In this document: positions 8,425 through 16,195 of the stretch, piece after piece
Layout: each line of letters starts with the position of its first letter
Numbering within the stretch: the first letter of the stretch is position 1
Source: Schauerella fraxinea
GTDB lineage: Bacteria > Pseudomonadota > Gammaproteobacteria > Burkholderiales > Burkholderiaceae_B
Direction of reading: 5' to 3'
DNA length: 64,000 nucleotides
Assembly (NCBI GenBank): GCA_030849945.1
Contig: JAVDKK010000005.1
Location: 186,001-250,000, forward strand
Notes under the pieces: generated by a model
Databases searched by the model: none
Told to the model about the DNA's origin: nothing
The model's input: the letters and a program-made list of their open reading frames with translations, nothing else
Position numbers and translations under genes: made by a program

Positions 8425-8856
8425 CTAAACCAGCTTGCCAGGCAGAATGAAGCCGTTGAGCATCTTGAGAAGATCGCGAATCCGCTCCGGAATCCTCGCA
8501 CCTTCCAGGTCGTCCAAACTATCCTTTTCGATCGTCAGCGCGTCGGGCTGACGCGCAGGCTGCTTTTCGTCCTGTGCCCAAAACTTAACGGTGCGATTGA
8601 TGTCCTTTAGTTCGAACTCAAGCACTTCGGCAACTTTTTGATCCAGACCCTGCAACGCCGTCAGCAGATAGATCTGCGTATTTTCCTGCGTCGCCAACAT
8701 CCGGCACACCCGTGCGCTCGTGCGCTCGATTTCAGCCATCCGGTCACGTCCTTGACGTTGGAGCTCATTGGCCAGCGAGTCGTAATAAGACACGCACCAA
8801 CGGATGAGTGTCGAAAACTCGTTTGCGCCCGAGTGGGCGACTGCGGCGGTGGCCAT
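8425..8856 (-). CDS. Conserved-looking cytoplasmic protein, unknown
   Basis: This 143-aa acidic, soluble protein has a good ribosome site (AAGGGG, 8 bases before the ATG at 8856). It is predicted to be mostly helical, with charged heptad-like stretches such as LANELQRQGRDRMAEIERTSARV and a C-terminal IPERIRDLLKMLNGFILPG. I do not recognise a domain. It is followed, after a short gap, by nothing on the same strand until the repeat array. Codon use looks like that of the neighbouring core genes. Confidence 0.65.
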   Translation of the reverse strand: MATAAVAHSGANEFSTLIRWCVSYYDSLANELQRQGRDRMAEIERTSARVCRMLATQENTQIYLLTALQGLDQKVAEVLEFELKDINRTVKFWAQDEKQPARQPDALTIEKDSLDDLEGARIPERIRDLLKMLNGFILPGKLV

Positions 8857-8950
8857 GATGGTCCCCTTTTCTTAGGAGACACAAGCGTATCGGCGCGCCG
8901 CGGCGACGTCTGTTGGCTAAATGGACTACGCACTTAGCCTGAGCCTAAAC

Positions 8951-9406
8951 TTAATACAGGCCTGCGGGCAACCGATCATCCAAATACCGCGCAGGATCGG
9001 GACTGGCGGTCAACATCGCGCGCACCCAAGCATCGCGCTCGTGTTGGATGACGACCAATTCCCACACGCATGCCATCAGATCGGGCGAGACAGGCTCAAA
9101 CGCAATAACCGCTGCGTGGCGCGGCGCCGAAAACAAGCGCTGGCACACAATGCAGCCCTCCCGCCACCAATCCACCAACAGCCAATTGGCTTCCTCTCCG
9201 GCGTGCAATACGACATAGGCAAATCCGTAATGACCGCCCTGCTCTTGCGCCTCGGTCAATGCCAACGCCGCTTGGTCACGCGCGGCTGCAATCAGATCGT
9301 CGGGCAACAAGGCGTCGTCCAGACGACAATCGACTCGGATGCCGTAGACCTTGATCCGAAAACCCGGCGTGTTCCAACTGCCGAGCGAGCCCATCCGACG
9401 CGCCAC
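8951..9406 (-). CDS. Conserved-looking soluble protein, unknown
   Basis: The 151-aa translation is a well-composed soluble alpha/beta protein with aromatic-rich central phrases (GHYGFAYVVLHAGEEANWLL, VDWWREGCIVCQ). An internal Met at residue 5 (start 9394) is an alternative start. No known motif stands out. It lies 94 bases upstream of the 143-aa gene on the same strand and may be cotranscribed with it. Confidence 0.6.
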   Translation of the reverse strand: MARRMGSLGSWNTPGFRIKVYGIRVDCRLDDALLPDDLIAAARDQAALALTEAQEQGGHYGFAYVVLHAGEEANWLLVDWWREGCIVCQRLFSAPRHAAVIAFEPVSPDLMACVWELVVIQHERDAWVRAMLTASPDPARYLDDRLPAGLY

Positions 9407-9659
9407 ATATCGCCAGCGGTGGCATCGCAGTCATGCAAACGGAATCGTTCGTTGTTAAATCAGACTTGTCTGCCGTGAATTCGGCTTGCTCAGGTGTGCA
9501 CGGCGGCGTCATCGCCTCATCCTTGACCGGGTTGCTTGAGCGTTGAATCGTAGCGCGCTTCGTTGCAAGAACGCCGCAAAGGTAGGCCCGGTAAGCGAGG
9601 CAAGACGCGCGATGTCCTGTAAAGTCCCGAACCCAAAGCCAGATTTCGCGTTGAACGCG

Positions 9660-9911
9660 ATGGAGATTACCGTGCCATCAGAAAGAAATAACCGGGAAGT
9701 GCCGTGCCCCAAATGCCGCCGCGAGGACGATGACCACACCGTTCAAGCGTATTTTTCCGACGCCTTGCTCGAATATCTCGAAGTCGACTCGATTCACGAC
9801 CTGACCGAAGAAGAGGTCTATGAATCGTATGGCACCGAACATGGCGAATCGAGCGTGCCGGTGTGCCGCCCGTGCATCAGCGAATCGCGCTTGGCGCGAA
9901 TCGTTCGGTAA
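9660..9911 (+). CDS. Small zinc-binding-type protein with CPKC and CRPC motifs
   Basis: The frame gives about 83 aa from the ATG at 9660 (MEITVPSERNNREVPCPKC), or 99 aa from an ATG at 9612. Two CxxC pairs, CPKC near residue 16 and CRPC near the C-terminus, are separated by an acidic helical segment (LLEYLEVDSIHDLTEEEVYE). The arrangement suggests a single zinc site. The function is unknown. The start is uncertain because neither ATG has a strong ribosome site. Confidence 0.5.
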   Translation: MEITVPSERNNREVPCPKCRREDDDHTVQAYFSDALLEYLEVDSIHDLTEEEVYESYGTEHGESSVPVCRPCISESRLARIVR

Positions 9912-10090
9912 ATCGTACGTTGGTTAAAGTGGTTTGAGGGTTCGATGAACCGCAGTGAACGCAAGCGGATTGCGCGACGATGACATGTGTCAGAGCTAGA
10001 GCCAGAGCTTTAGCTAGAGCTATTGTCAGCGCACAAAGAGTCTGGGCCGGTATGTGATCGAGAGATTGACCGATCAGATGCAAGCTAGCG

Positions 10091-10372
10091 CTAGGTCTGT
10101 GCGCTGAATACCAACCCACAAAATCGGCAAGAGAAGGAAATGTGGGTGTCTGTGCAGGCGAATATCCACAAGGGCCGCGGCACGTCCGCCATAAAGCACT
10201 GTGGACATGGAAACGTCGTATCCAGATGATCGAGACCGCTCGTCGACGGCCACAGCATCATGTATTGGATGGCCTGGGCATCGGAAGCGTCAAGGCTGAT
10301 CAATATCGCCTTCGCCGCCCGATACGCATAGGTATAAGCAAAGTCCGAATCATTGACGTACGAGATATTCAT
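10091..10372 (-). CDS. Small protein with C-terminal zinc ribbon (CPQC...CRFCG)
   Basis: The open frame runs from 10441, but an ATG at 10372 (MNISYVNDSDFAYTYAYRAA) follows a G-rich stretch and gives a compact 93-aa protein. Its C-terminal half has CPQC and, about 23 residues later, CRFCG, a zinc-ribbon layout. The N-terminal half is helical with no known domain. It lies opposite in strand to the CPKC/CRPC protein but close by. The role is unknown. Confidence 0.45.
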   Translation of the reverse strand: MNISYVNDSDFAYTYAYRAAKAILISLDASDAQAIQYMMLWPSTSGLDHLDTTFPCPQCFMADVPRPLWIFACTDTHISFSCRFCGLVFSAQT

Positions 10373-10545
10373 CCCGCATCGTAGGCCCACGCCCTCCCAC
10401 CCACCAGCTTTATCGAAAAATAGCTGGGCACAGACGTACACGCCGTGCCAGATAGGTCACGCAAGACCGCCGCAATACTGTCTTGCGGCGGCCGCAGCCA
10501 GCGTAATGAAAGCCCGCGGTAAGAACGCCCCCGCCTAAGCCAGGA

Positions 10546-10926
10546 TCACGTCAGCCGCTCAAGACCCTTCTCGACAGCGGACGAGGTGTCGAGCCCGGTG
10601 GTCAGACGCGAAATGGCTTCGCCCGGTTCAACCACATCTCGCAGTTGCTGCTCGACGACTGACTCATGCTCCGATTGCGCCACGATACCGGCGCCGACGA
10701 AGTGACTGCTGTGGCGGATCAACGCCAGCAACTCGGCCTGCTCATTAGCCGACAAGTCCTCAAGAAACTCAATCGCGGGATCGCGATGCGGCGCATCGCC
10801 ATAGACGACTTCGGCAAGGTCTTCGTCCCCATCAAAGACGTCCGGCTCGGGCTCGTTGTCCTCGCGCGCGGCTGAGATTTGGATAAAAGTTTCGACCAGA
10901 TCATGAGTGAGATGTATGAGTGGCAT
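10546..10926 (-). CDS. DUF3775-like small acidic protein
   Basis: This 126-aa acidic protein has the phrase IEFLEDLSANEQAELLALI in its middle. That resembles the DUF3775 pattern (a short helix of the type L-x-x-L-N-x-D-E-Q-A-E-L-V-A-L), preceded by an acidic stretch (EPEPDVFDGDEDL). DUF3775 proteins are small and uncharacterised. The C-terminal part after HSSHFVGAG replaces the usual W-x-G-R-G ending. Family assignment is from memory of the motif only. Confidence 0.6.
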   Translation of the reverse strand: MPLIHLTHDLVETFIQISAAREDNEPEPDVFDGDEDLAEVVYGDAPHRDPAIEFLEDLSANEQAELLALIRHSSHFVGAGIVAQSEHESVVEQQLRDVVEPGEAISRLTTGLDTSSAVEKGLERLT

Positions 10927-10993
10927 GGATATCCAAGAAAAGAGATCGACCCGTCATTGAGCAAAGGCGCATCACGCCACAAGCGCTTGCGCT

Positions 10994-11347
10994 GTGCTCG
11001 TTCGATTCGAAAGCGCGGACAGACAAAAACTTGTTCAGGCGAGTACAACAGCGGTGAGTTCGAGCAACGTGCCGAACCGGTACCGAACCGAGTCTGCCGA
11101 GCGGGTCGAATTTTGGGGATGCTCGCCTACCCCAGAGGGTATCAGCTTCGACGCGTTCACACGCCTGACATCAAGCGTCAGAAATTTCTGGAATCTGAGC
11201 GACCGCTTCGCAAGCGCCCTTCGAGCGCAGTTCAAGCTTAGCGCCTCGCATCAAAGCGAGTTAGCAGACCAAATTTCTTTTACAAACGGCACACTGCTGA
11301 CGGAGGGCGAAAAGTACATGAGTGCTGAGGGATGGGGCAACGGGTAA
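10994..11347 (+). CDS. Hypothetical protein, weakly supported
   Basis: A 117-aa frame opens with GTG. Its second half (FWGCSPTPEGISFDAF onwards) reads like a real soluble protein: mixed composition, an amphipathic helix FASALRAQFKLSASHQSELA, and no runs of Arg or Cys. I do not recognise it, there is no clear ribosome site, and the frame could begin later. It may be a gene remnant. Confidence 0.3.
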   Translation: MLVRFESADRQKLVQASTTAVSSSNVPNRYRTESAERVEFWGCSPTPEGISFDAFTRLTSSVRNFWNLSDRFASALRAQFKLSASHQSELADQISFTNGTLLTEGEKYMSAEGWGNG

Positions 11348-11385
11348 TTCTGCCGGCCCAATCCGAGTACCAGATCACAAAGAAA

Positions 11386-11402
11386 AAGGGGCTTTCGCCC
11401 CT
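11386..11402 (-). terminator. Terminator of the 33-aa gene
   Basis: On the minus strand AGGGGC-GAAA-GCCCCT is followed by TTTTTC. It begins five bases after the stop codon of the small gene at 11407-11508. Confidence 0.85.
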
Positions 11403-11406
11403 ATCT

Positions 11407-11508
11407 CTATTTGCCTTTCGACGGCGGCGCGTTACCGCGCCCTTTGCCTGACGGTTCACCGGTTTTACTTGGCCAATTGGGATTTTCTGCTTTCAAGGGC
11501 GTCTTCAT
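11407..11508 (-). CDS. 33-aa small Pro/Gly/Lys-rich protein
   Basis: Reading the minus strand from the ATG at 11508 gives a 33-aa peptide beginning MKTPLKAENPNWPSKTG and ending in a Gly/Pro/Lys-rich tail (GNAPPSKGK). An AAGGAGA ribosome site lies 8 bases before the ATG, and a tetraloop terminator starts five bases after the stop, so this is a compact, complete transcription unit. The peptide is basic, has no hydrophobic segment, and is probably disordered. I recall similar N-P-N-W-P...T-G-x-P-S-G-x-G-R-x-N-x-P-P small proteins in Burkholderiales, but cannot check this here. Confidence 0.7.
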   Translation of the reverse strand: MKTPLKAENPNWPSKTGEPSGKGRGNAPPSKGK

Positions 11509-11724
11509 TCTGATGTCTCCTTCATGGCCCAGCGGATCGCCAGGTTATTAGAGGTTAAGAGGGGCCGCTAAGCGCGTCAATTCAGCGCTTCTTCCCATCA
11601 CGCGAGCCTGTTCACTACTTAATGGTTTGAACCGCAAGTGACGCCCTTGCCAACGCTGCAGACGACGTTCCAGACCTAAGCGGCCCGACGTCTTTGCAAG
11701 CAATCTTGCAGGATCGCTCCGAGG

Positions 11725-12156
11725 CTAGATTGCCGGACGTGTGCGATACGCAAGGTATGCGATCGCAACTGGGCCAATGACCGGCGACAGAGCAAACAGA
11801 ACACAATTTATCAAAATCTTCGCCGACATAAAGATCACGATGGGAAAAGCGAAAGCGTTATTCCCAAGAGCAAAGGCTCTACCGGTGTCGTACATCCGTT
11901 TAGCGAAGGGAAAGAAAACCAAGCACACGGCCGGGTAAAGAAAATCTCCAACTGTCATCGCCTGCGGCGTTTCACGCGGTAGAAAATGTACGCCGATAAA
12001 CAGCGCGGCGAATGCAGCGCCGATCACGTAACATCGAATTAAGTAGGTTTGGTCGAATGACCTGAACACTCGCGACACCACATTCATTTCTCCTATGTCC
12101 GGCGCGACGCGCGCAAAAGCCTTTTGCGGCTGAAACATATAGAAACTTAAATGCAT
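11725..12156 (-). CDS. Polytopic small membrane protein, unknown
   Basis: The 143-aa protein has about four hydrophobic segments: CYVIGAAFAALFIGVHFL, FLYPAVCLVFFPFA, FPIVIFMSAKILINCVLFAL and SPVIGPVAIAYLAY. Two starts are plausible: the ATG at 12156, preceded by GAGG, and the ATG at 12087 (MNVVSRVFRSFDQTYLI), preceded closely by AGGAGA. Family unknown. It is the last gene before the phage island; composition is slightly more AT-rich than core genes. Confidence 0.55.
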   Translation of the reverse strand: MHLSFYMFQPQKAFARVAPDIGEMNVVSRVFRSFDQTYLIRCYVIGAAFAALFIGVHFLPRETPQAMTVGDFLYPAVCLVFFPFAKRMYDTGRAFALGNNAFAFPIVIFMSAKILINCVLFALSPVIGPVAIAYLAYRTRPAI

Positions 12157-12469
12157 AATTCCTCAAACTCGATTGCGCGTCACGTTAACCAAATGTGCAA
12201 GCTACCCCTCCCGTTCCGGCGGCGCATATGGGTGACCATCGCTAATAGCACCCTCCGCCCCGATGTCCGAGCGAAAGCCGCAGAGCATGAGGACAGGTAG
12301 CCTCATTAGGCCCGATCACCCACATCGATCACGGCCCGGTAAAGCCCCTTGTCCTATAGAGTCGATTGTTGAGCGCCGCGGTCAAGGAGGGCACCCCGCT
12401 CGATCAAATCGAGAAGGTAATGACAAACAAACGCTAATCTGATGCAGATACTGCGCATGGAGTGCGGCA

Positions 12470-12688
12470 ATGAGCGCGCTGGCCACGAACCGCCGCCTCT
12501 ACCCGACTCGCCACACCTACGCGTCAATGATGCTGTCGGCGCGCGAGCACCCGATGTGGGTCGCATAGCAGATGGGACACCGCGACTGGACCATGATCGC
12601 GCGCATCTACGGAAAGTGGATCCCGGAAGCGGACACCACTCCCGGCGAAAAGGCGGTCAGCCTATTCGCGCCCACCGATCGGATGTAA
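12470..12688 (+). pseudogene. Integrase C-terminal remnant with in-frame stop
   Basis: The translation from 12470 reads through RHTYASMMLSAREHPMWVA, then an in-frame TAG at 12566-12568, then QMGHRDWTMIARIYGKWIP, ending at 12688. It matches the tail of the integrase at 27262-27480 almost residue for residue. It keeps the tyrosine-recombinase R-H-T, G-H and catalytic Tyr positions, but lacks the N-terminal two thirds and carries the stop. It is a dead copy. Confidence 0.85.
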
Positions 12689-12713
12689 AACGCCAGCGTG
12701 AATGCTGGCGTTT
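12687..12713 (+). terminator. Hairpin after the integrase remnant
   Basis: A perfect AAACGCCAGC/GCTGGCGTTT stem with a GTGAAT loop follows the remnant's stop. A related hairpin follows the second integrase at 27468. Confidence 0.6.
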
Positions 12714-12793
12714 CGATGCCAAAACACAGCCCAAATCAGCCCTAATGTTAGGAGCTCTATTTCTTATACATTATTGATTTGCAAGGAAATTTA

Positions 12794-12822
12794 TGGTGAA
12801 AAGGAGGCCACTCGAACCCCTC
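12794..12822. repeat. attL-like copy of the tRNA-Leu 3' end
   Basis: The segment beginning TGGTGAAAAGGAGGCCACTC and continuing CGAACCCCT matches the tRNA-Leu 3' end at 27583-27611 at all but about four positions. The upstream 100 bases (hairpin, GATGCCAAAACA, CAGCCCAAATCAGCCCTAA, TTTCTTATA) are also shared with 27500-27582. This marks the left boundary of the inner island. Confidence 0.75.
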
Positions 12823-12963
12823 CCCATCTCGAGCGCTCCGCGCGCAAATACTGGCGCAATGCTGGCATTGTTGGCAGCGAGCCACACAGCGCGATCAATG
12901 CCAGCTGATTGAAGCACACGGCAAATCGCCGACGATATATCGTATATCCATACAGAAGTAGCC

Positions 12964-13188
12964 ATGTCAGACAACGGAATTCTTGGAATCGTGCCAGGGC
13001 AATTTGTATCCGATGGGTCGAAAGACCTTCCCAATGCCGCCTTGGCCGAGGACCGCGAGTACTCCGATGAAATCGAGGCAGGTCACGCTGGCCGCGTTAG
13101 GAACTTCTACAGGCCGCAGAAGGTGAAGAAGGGGAAGTACAGCAACGTTTTCTGGCTGGCGCATCGTGCAGAGCGGATCGAACCCTGA
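12964..13188 (+). CDS. Small hypothetical protein at the island's left end
   Basis: A 74-aa frame starts MSDNGILGIVPGQFVSDGSK and has sensible mixed composition, ending basic (YRPQKVKKGKYSNVFW). No domain is recognised and no strong ribosome site precedes the ATG. It lies between the att copy and the SRAP pseudogene in the same orientation. It may be a phage gene or a remnant of one. Confidence 0.35.
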   Translation: MSDNGILGIVPGQFVSDGSKDLPNAALAEDREYSDEIEAGHAGRVRNFYRPQKVKKGKYSNVFWLAHRAERIEP

Positions 13189-13217
13189 CGTCTATACCCC
13201 GGTCATAGGAGAATGCC

Positions 13218-13913
13218 ATGTGTGGACGAATCGCCCAATCTCGCGCCGTCGCCCACTATCTGGAGACGATCACGTGGAATTCGTACAGTCTGCCTGATGC
13301 CCTCGGCCCGCGGTTCAACGTGCCGCCAGGCACTAAGCCGCTGGCGCTCCATTGCCTTGCCGGCAACGCTGAGGCAACTCGCCTTTTCTGGGGCTACAAA
13401 CCGGTTTAGTTCAAGCGCTCCGGTGAGCGACGCCCGTCTGTACACAATCCTCGATCCCAAGAAATCATTCTGGCGCGGACCGTTCGAACACGGCCGCATG
13501 CTGGTGCCTGCCGATGGCTGGTAGGAGTGGACTGGCGAGGAAGGCAGCAAGCAGCCTTGTTCATCCACTCCGAAGGCGCCGAGCCGATCATGATGGCTAC
13601 GATCTGCGCATGGCGCCCTGGCGCCGAAGCCGATGCTGAGCACGGCATGGCCATCGTCACCGACGACTCCGCCGGCGGGATGGTCGACATTCACGATCGC
13701 CGCTCAATCGTACTGCCGCCGGCACTTGCGCGTGAGTAGGCAGACCCGGCCACCACAGTCGACCAAGCACGCGAAATAATTGCGTCTGCCCTGCCCACCG
13801 GCGCTTTCCGCTGGCACAAGGTGCGCACCGGGGTCGGAAGCTCGAGGTATCAGATGCCAGACGCCATGGAGCCCGCGCAGGAATATTGGCTATTGCCGAG
13901 GCTTGCACGCTAA
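13218..13913 (+). pseudogene. SRAP/YedK-type (HMCES-like) peptidase, broken
   Basis: The start MCGRIAQSRAV carries the invariant Cys2 of the SOS-response-associated peptidase family, which crosslinks to abasic sites in single-stranded DNA. The frame stops at 13407-13409. Homology resumes in another frame with HGRMLVPADGW, a TAG replacing the Tyr of the usual A-D-G-x-Y-E-W, then returns to the first frame with MAIVTDDSAGG and DIHDRRSIVLPP (the family's active-site His). Another stop at 13737-13739 precedes the tail. At least two frameshifts and three stops make it nonfunctional. A second scrap lies at 15920-16070. Confidence 0.8.
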
Positions 13914-13924
13914 GCATAGCAACC

Positions 13925-14515
13925 TTAGCCCCTTATTACTCCCTCATGCAGCCGGCAAAAATGAATAGAAAGCTTCATCGTAAGCAAATAGAAAGCATAT
14001 TGATTTAGCGAAAATATTTTTCCAGATTGTTCTGCGTTGGTCAGCTTCGCAACCGGTAATGAATGAAGTCGATCTAGGTATACAAATCTTTCACCGTGAT
14101 CGCCCGACGCAGGAAGGTAAAAAATGTTGGTGATCTGCTGCGCTCGAATGTTGTTCAAGACTGACTGGATTTTTTCAGCGCTGACACCAGCGCCTTCCAT
14201 CAAAGCTTTATAACTATTCAGTGCAAGGAGCGGCGCAAACACAAAATAGGGAGGAAGATTTCGCTTATTTTCAGGAGCCATATCGCAAGAGTTCGAGAGA
14301 AGAAAACCCTGAATACGGGTTCTCTCCTCACGCCCAAAGTCGAAAATCTCTAGCCCCGACCATCCATCGCCCTGCAAAATATCCCTATGGAATCCATCGG
14401 CATAGAAGACTCGGTGATTAGGAAATTCCCGCAAAGCGTCCACCAATGCAATCCGTTGTTCCTCAGTTAGATAGTGAGGCAGATTGGCACGTACCGACTC
14501 GATCGAAATTTCCAT
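13925..14515 (-). CDS. Third gene of the TIGR04255 operon, unknown 196-aa protein
   Basis: The ATG at 14515 overlaps the stop of the preceding gene as TGATG, which indicates coupled translation and decides the start. The 196-aa product is soluble alpha/beta. A central segment GFLLSNSCDMAPENKRN followed by PYFVFAPLLAL, then ITNIFYLPASG and YLLTMKLSIHFCR, looks like a coherent domain. Proteins with an L-S-x-x-C-D core of this kind occur in accessory loci, but I cannot name the family. Unlike the surrounding phage genes it is uninterrupted. Confidence 0.75.
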   Translation of the reverse strand: MEISIESVRANLPHYLTEEQRIALVDALREFPNHRVFYADGFHRDILQGDGWSGLEIFDFGREERTRIQGFLLSNSCDMAPENKRNLPPYFVFAPLLALNSYKALMEGAGVSAEKIQSVLNNIRAQQITNIFYLPASGDHGERFVYLDRLHSLPVAKLTNAEQSGKIFSLNQYAFYLLTMKLSIHFCRLHEGVIRG

Positions 14516-14877
14516 CAGGAGCGTATGCAAAGATCCAAAAAATTATCGTTTAGCAATGTCTCCAACTCAATGTCCATCGCCACTTGCTGAGTTGACAGCG
14601 CGAGAAACACTGATTCGGTTGCTTCGGCAAGGCTTGAAAGTGATTGTTTTTCGGACGTAAACGATGCGACTTTATAACGCCCATTCCCAGCTCCAAGCAG
14701 TCCGCTGGAGTTCTTCAGGCGATGCTCAGCACTTCTAGGTTCATGCACCAAAGTCGACTGCGGAACGGTGACTGCATGCGCCAGGTTGCCGAAAAAAGTG
14801 CCCGCAAAAAACAACCTAGGAAAGATTGCTAGGTTTGAAATTCGGTTTCCGCTCGCTCCATAAACGAGACTACTCAT
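14515..14877 (-). CDS. Second gene of the TIGR04255 operon, unknown 120-aa protein
   Basis: The ATG at 14877 lies inside the 3' end of the TIGR04255 gene (8-base overlap), and its own stop overlaps the start of the third gene. The product starts MSSLVYGASGNRISNLA and has a hydrophobic patch (IFPRLFFAGTFFGNLAHAV). The middle is polar, with the phrase SLSSLAEATESVFLALSTQQ, and the C-terminus acidic (MDIELETLLNDNFLDL). No family is recognised. Its size and position between two larger coupled partners suggest an accessory or antitoxin-like component, but this is only inference. Confidence 0.7.
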   Translation of the reverse strand: MSSLVYGASGNRISNLAIFPRLFFAGTFFGNLAHAVTVPQSTLVHEPRSAEHRLKNSSGLLGAGNGRYKVASFTSEKQSLSSLAEATESVFLALSTQQVAMDIELETLLNDNFLDLCIRS

Positions 14878-15631
14878 ATTCTGCCTTTAATTCTTGCAGC
14901 GCATGTTCAGTGAGCATTCCAAAGAAAAAGCGCTTGCTTTCGCTGTGAATGCCCTCTAACAGATCGTCAGCTGATGCCAGAAACTCACTGAAATCGGAGG
15001 GCACACTCATTGGCATAACATCGGTATCTATGAGAAGGCCAGTCTTACTCGGCCCACTTACCAGTTGTACAGTAGTTGGAACGCCAATCTGCATGACATT
15101 AACAAACGGCTCGTTAGCAATTTGCGTCCGCAGTTGGAAACCCTCGGCGTCTAACGTGTGATCAGCTATGGAAATACCAAGCTTAACCATTCTTCGCATG
15201 GCTGAGACATCGGCACCTGGAAGCAAGTCAACATACTTTAAGGAGCAACGCTCGACATCCTGAATAAGGGCCAAATCGTGCGCAAAATGCAACAGCTCCA
15301 AAATCGCTTGCTTGAACTGACTCCAACCAGAATATGGCAATCGACATGCCAACCCAAGAACACGGTCACCGATCAGCACAAAAAACTTCGGTAGCAGTAT
15401 TCGCAGATGGGCTTGGTATTGGAGATCTGGATCCTGCTCTCTCAGTTGTTGAGGCAGATCGGCAATCGGTAGGCGTTCGATTGTCGGCGATTGCTCTTTA
15501 TAATGAATCATGAGCGCGCCCGGAAACACATTCGAAGCGTGGAGCGAGGATGAAAACCGAAGCTCGAAGATCGCGTCGATCAGAGGTTCCTCCCCCAATT
15601 TGACGGGCACTCCTCGTCCGTTGTCAGACAT
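14870..15631 (-). CDS. TIGR04255-family protein, first gene of a three-gene operon
   Basis: The 253-aa product has the TIGR04255 (sporadically distributed) N-terminal pattern: EEPLIDAIFELRFSSS near residues 14-29, where family members read P-L-x-E-A-V-F-E-L-R-F. Later phrases VERCSLKYVDLLPG and MGISIADHT-like strands fit the family's all-length domain. A GGGAG ribosome site precedes the ATG. The gene heads a tightly overlapping operon with two unknown genes, all intact inside a decayed prophage. TIGR04255 proteins have no established biochemical function; their patchy distribution is typical of defence or addiction cargo. Confidence 0.75.
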   Translation of the reverse strand: MSDNGRGVPVKLGEEPLIDAIFELRFSSSLHASNVFPGALMIHYKEQSPTIERLPIADLPQQLREQDPDLQYQAHLRILLPKFFVLIGDRVLGLACRLPYSGWSQFKQAILELLHFAHDLALIQDVERCSLKYVDLLPGADVSAMRRMVKLGISIADHTLDAEGFQLRTQIANEPFVNVMQIGVPTTVQLVSGPSKTGLLIDTDVMPMSVPSDFSEFLASADDLLEGIHSESKRFFFGMLTEHALQELKAEYE

Positions 15632-15784
15632 GTATCAACGCTCCCAAGATCCTTAGAACTACTATTTGCTACTGCTAAACGTTGTGATCATACTCGAACA
15701 AGGCCGACATACTTCGTTTTAGATGGACGAGCGATCATTCTTTTGACGCAAGCTTAGAGAGTTTCGGCAAGCGCGAGCGGAGCG

Positions 15785-15930
15785 TGGGTCCCTCACCAGC
15801 AACACAGTGCGCGCGTACGCACGTTGTGCGCAAGAATCTGACGCGCCGTTGGATCTGTGAAGGTGCTTGCGACCGCCCACGTCGATCGACTTGGCCATCG
15901 CGCAGCACTCCAGGCCAACCGGTAGCGCTA
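15785..15930 (-). pseudogene. Decayed second copy of the phage lysis-cassette gene at 17860
   Basis: On the minus strand the phrases GLECCAMAKSIDVGG and, one frame over, TDPTARQILAHNVRT align with GLEYCAIAKPIYVAAED and TDLTARQTLSHNGRG of the 69-aa gene at 17860-18069. A frameshift lies between the two halves. It therefore comes from a second, related phage. The whole stretch 15632-16195 holds only such scraps. Confidence 0.75.
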
Positions 15931-16070
15931 ATTGTGCGGCTTGTGTGCTTTGCGGCAATCTGCGCCGGCGCCTCGATTCCGAACCGACGCACAACAGTAC
16001 ATGGTGATCGTTACCGATGACTCGCCAGGCAGGATGGTCGACGATCACAATCGCCGCCCAGTGGTGCGAT
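15920..16070 (+). pseudogene. Scrap of a second SRAP/YedK-like gene
   Basis: The plus-strand translation MVIVTDDSPGRMVDDHNRRP at 16001 onwards matches MAIVTDDSAGGMVDIHDRRS of the SRAP pseudogene at 13620-13700, including the conserved His. No start or N-terminal half remains nearby, so this is a fragment of another copy. Confidence 0.7.
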
Positions 16071-16195
16071 CTGCGGCACTCACCTGTAACTTGACAGACA
16101 AACAACCTCAGCCGATCAGGCGCAGAAAGTCCTGAATACGCTCGTGAGGCAAGCGCCGCCCTGTGCCGCATGACGGGGCCACCGCAGCAAAAGCA

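Larger units (their letters stand above)
12370..12822 (+). mobile_element. Remnant of an outer prophage (ERF scrap, integrase tail, att copy)
   Basis: This 450-base piece is a collapsed copy of the same phage type that fills the island to its right. At 12373-12420 it contains a scrap matching the ERF gene at 20641-20700 (shared run GCTCGATCAAATCGAGAAG, with EG-PLDQIEK in translation). It then jumps to the integrase tail (12470-12688), its hairpin, and a copy of the tRNA-Leu 3' end (12794-12822). Everything between has been deleted. The 312 bases left of it (12157-12469) hold no gene I can support. Confidence 0.7.
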
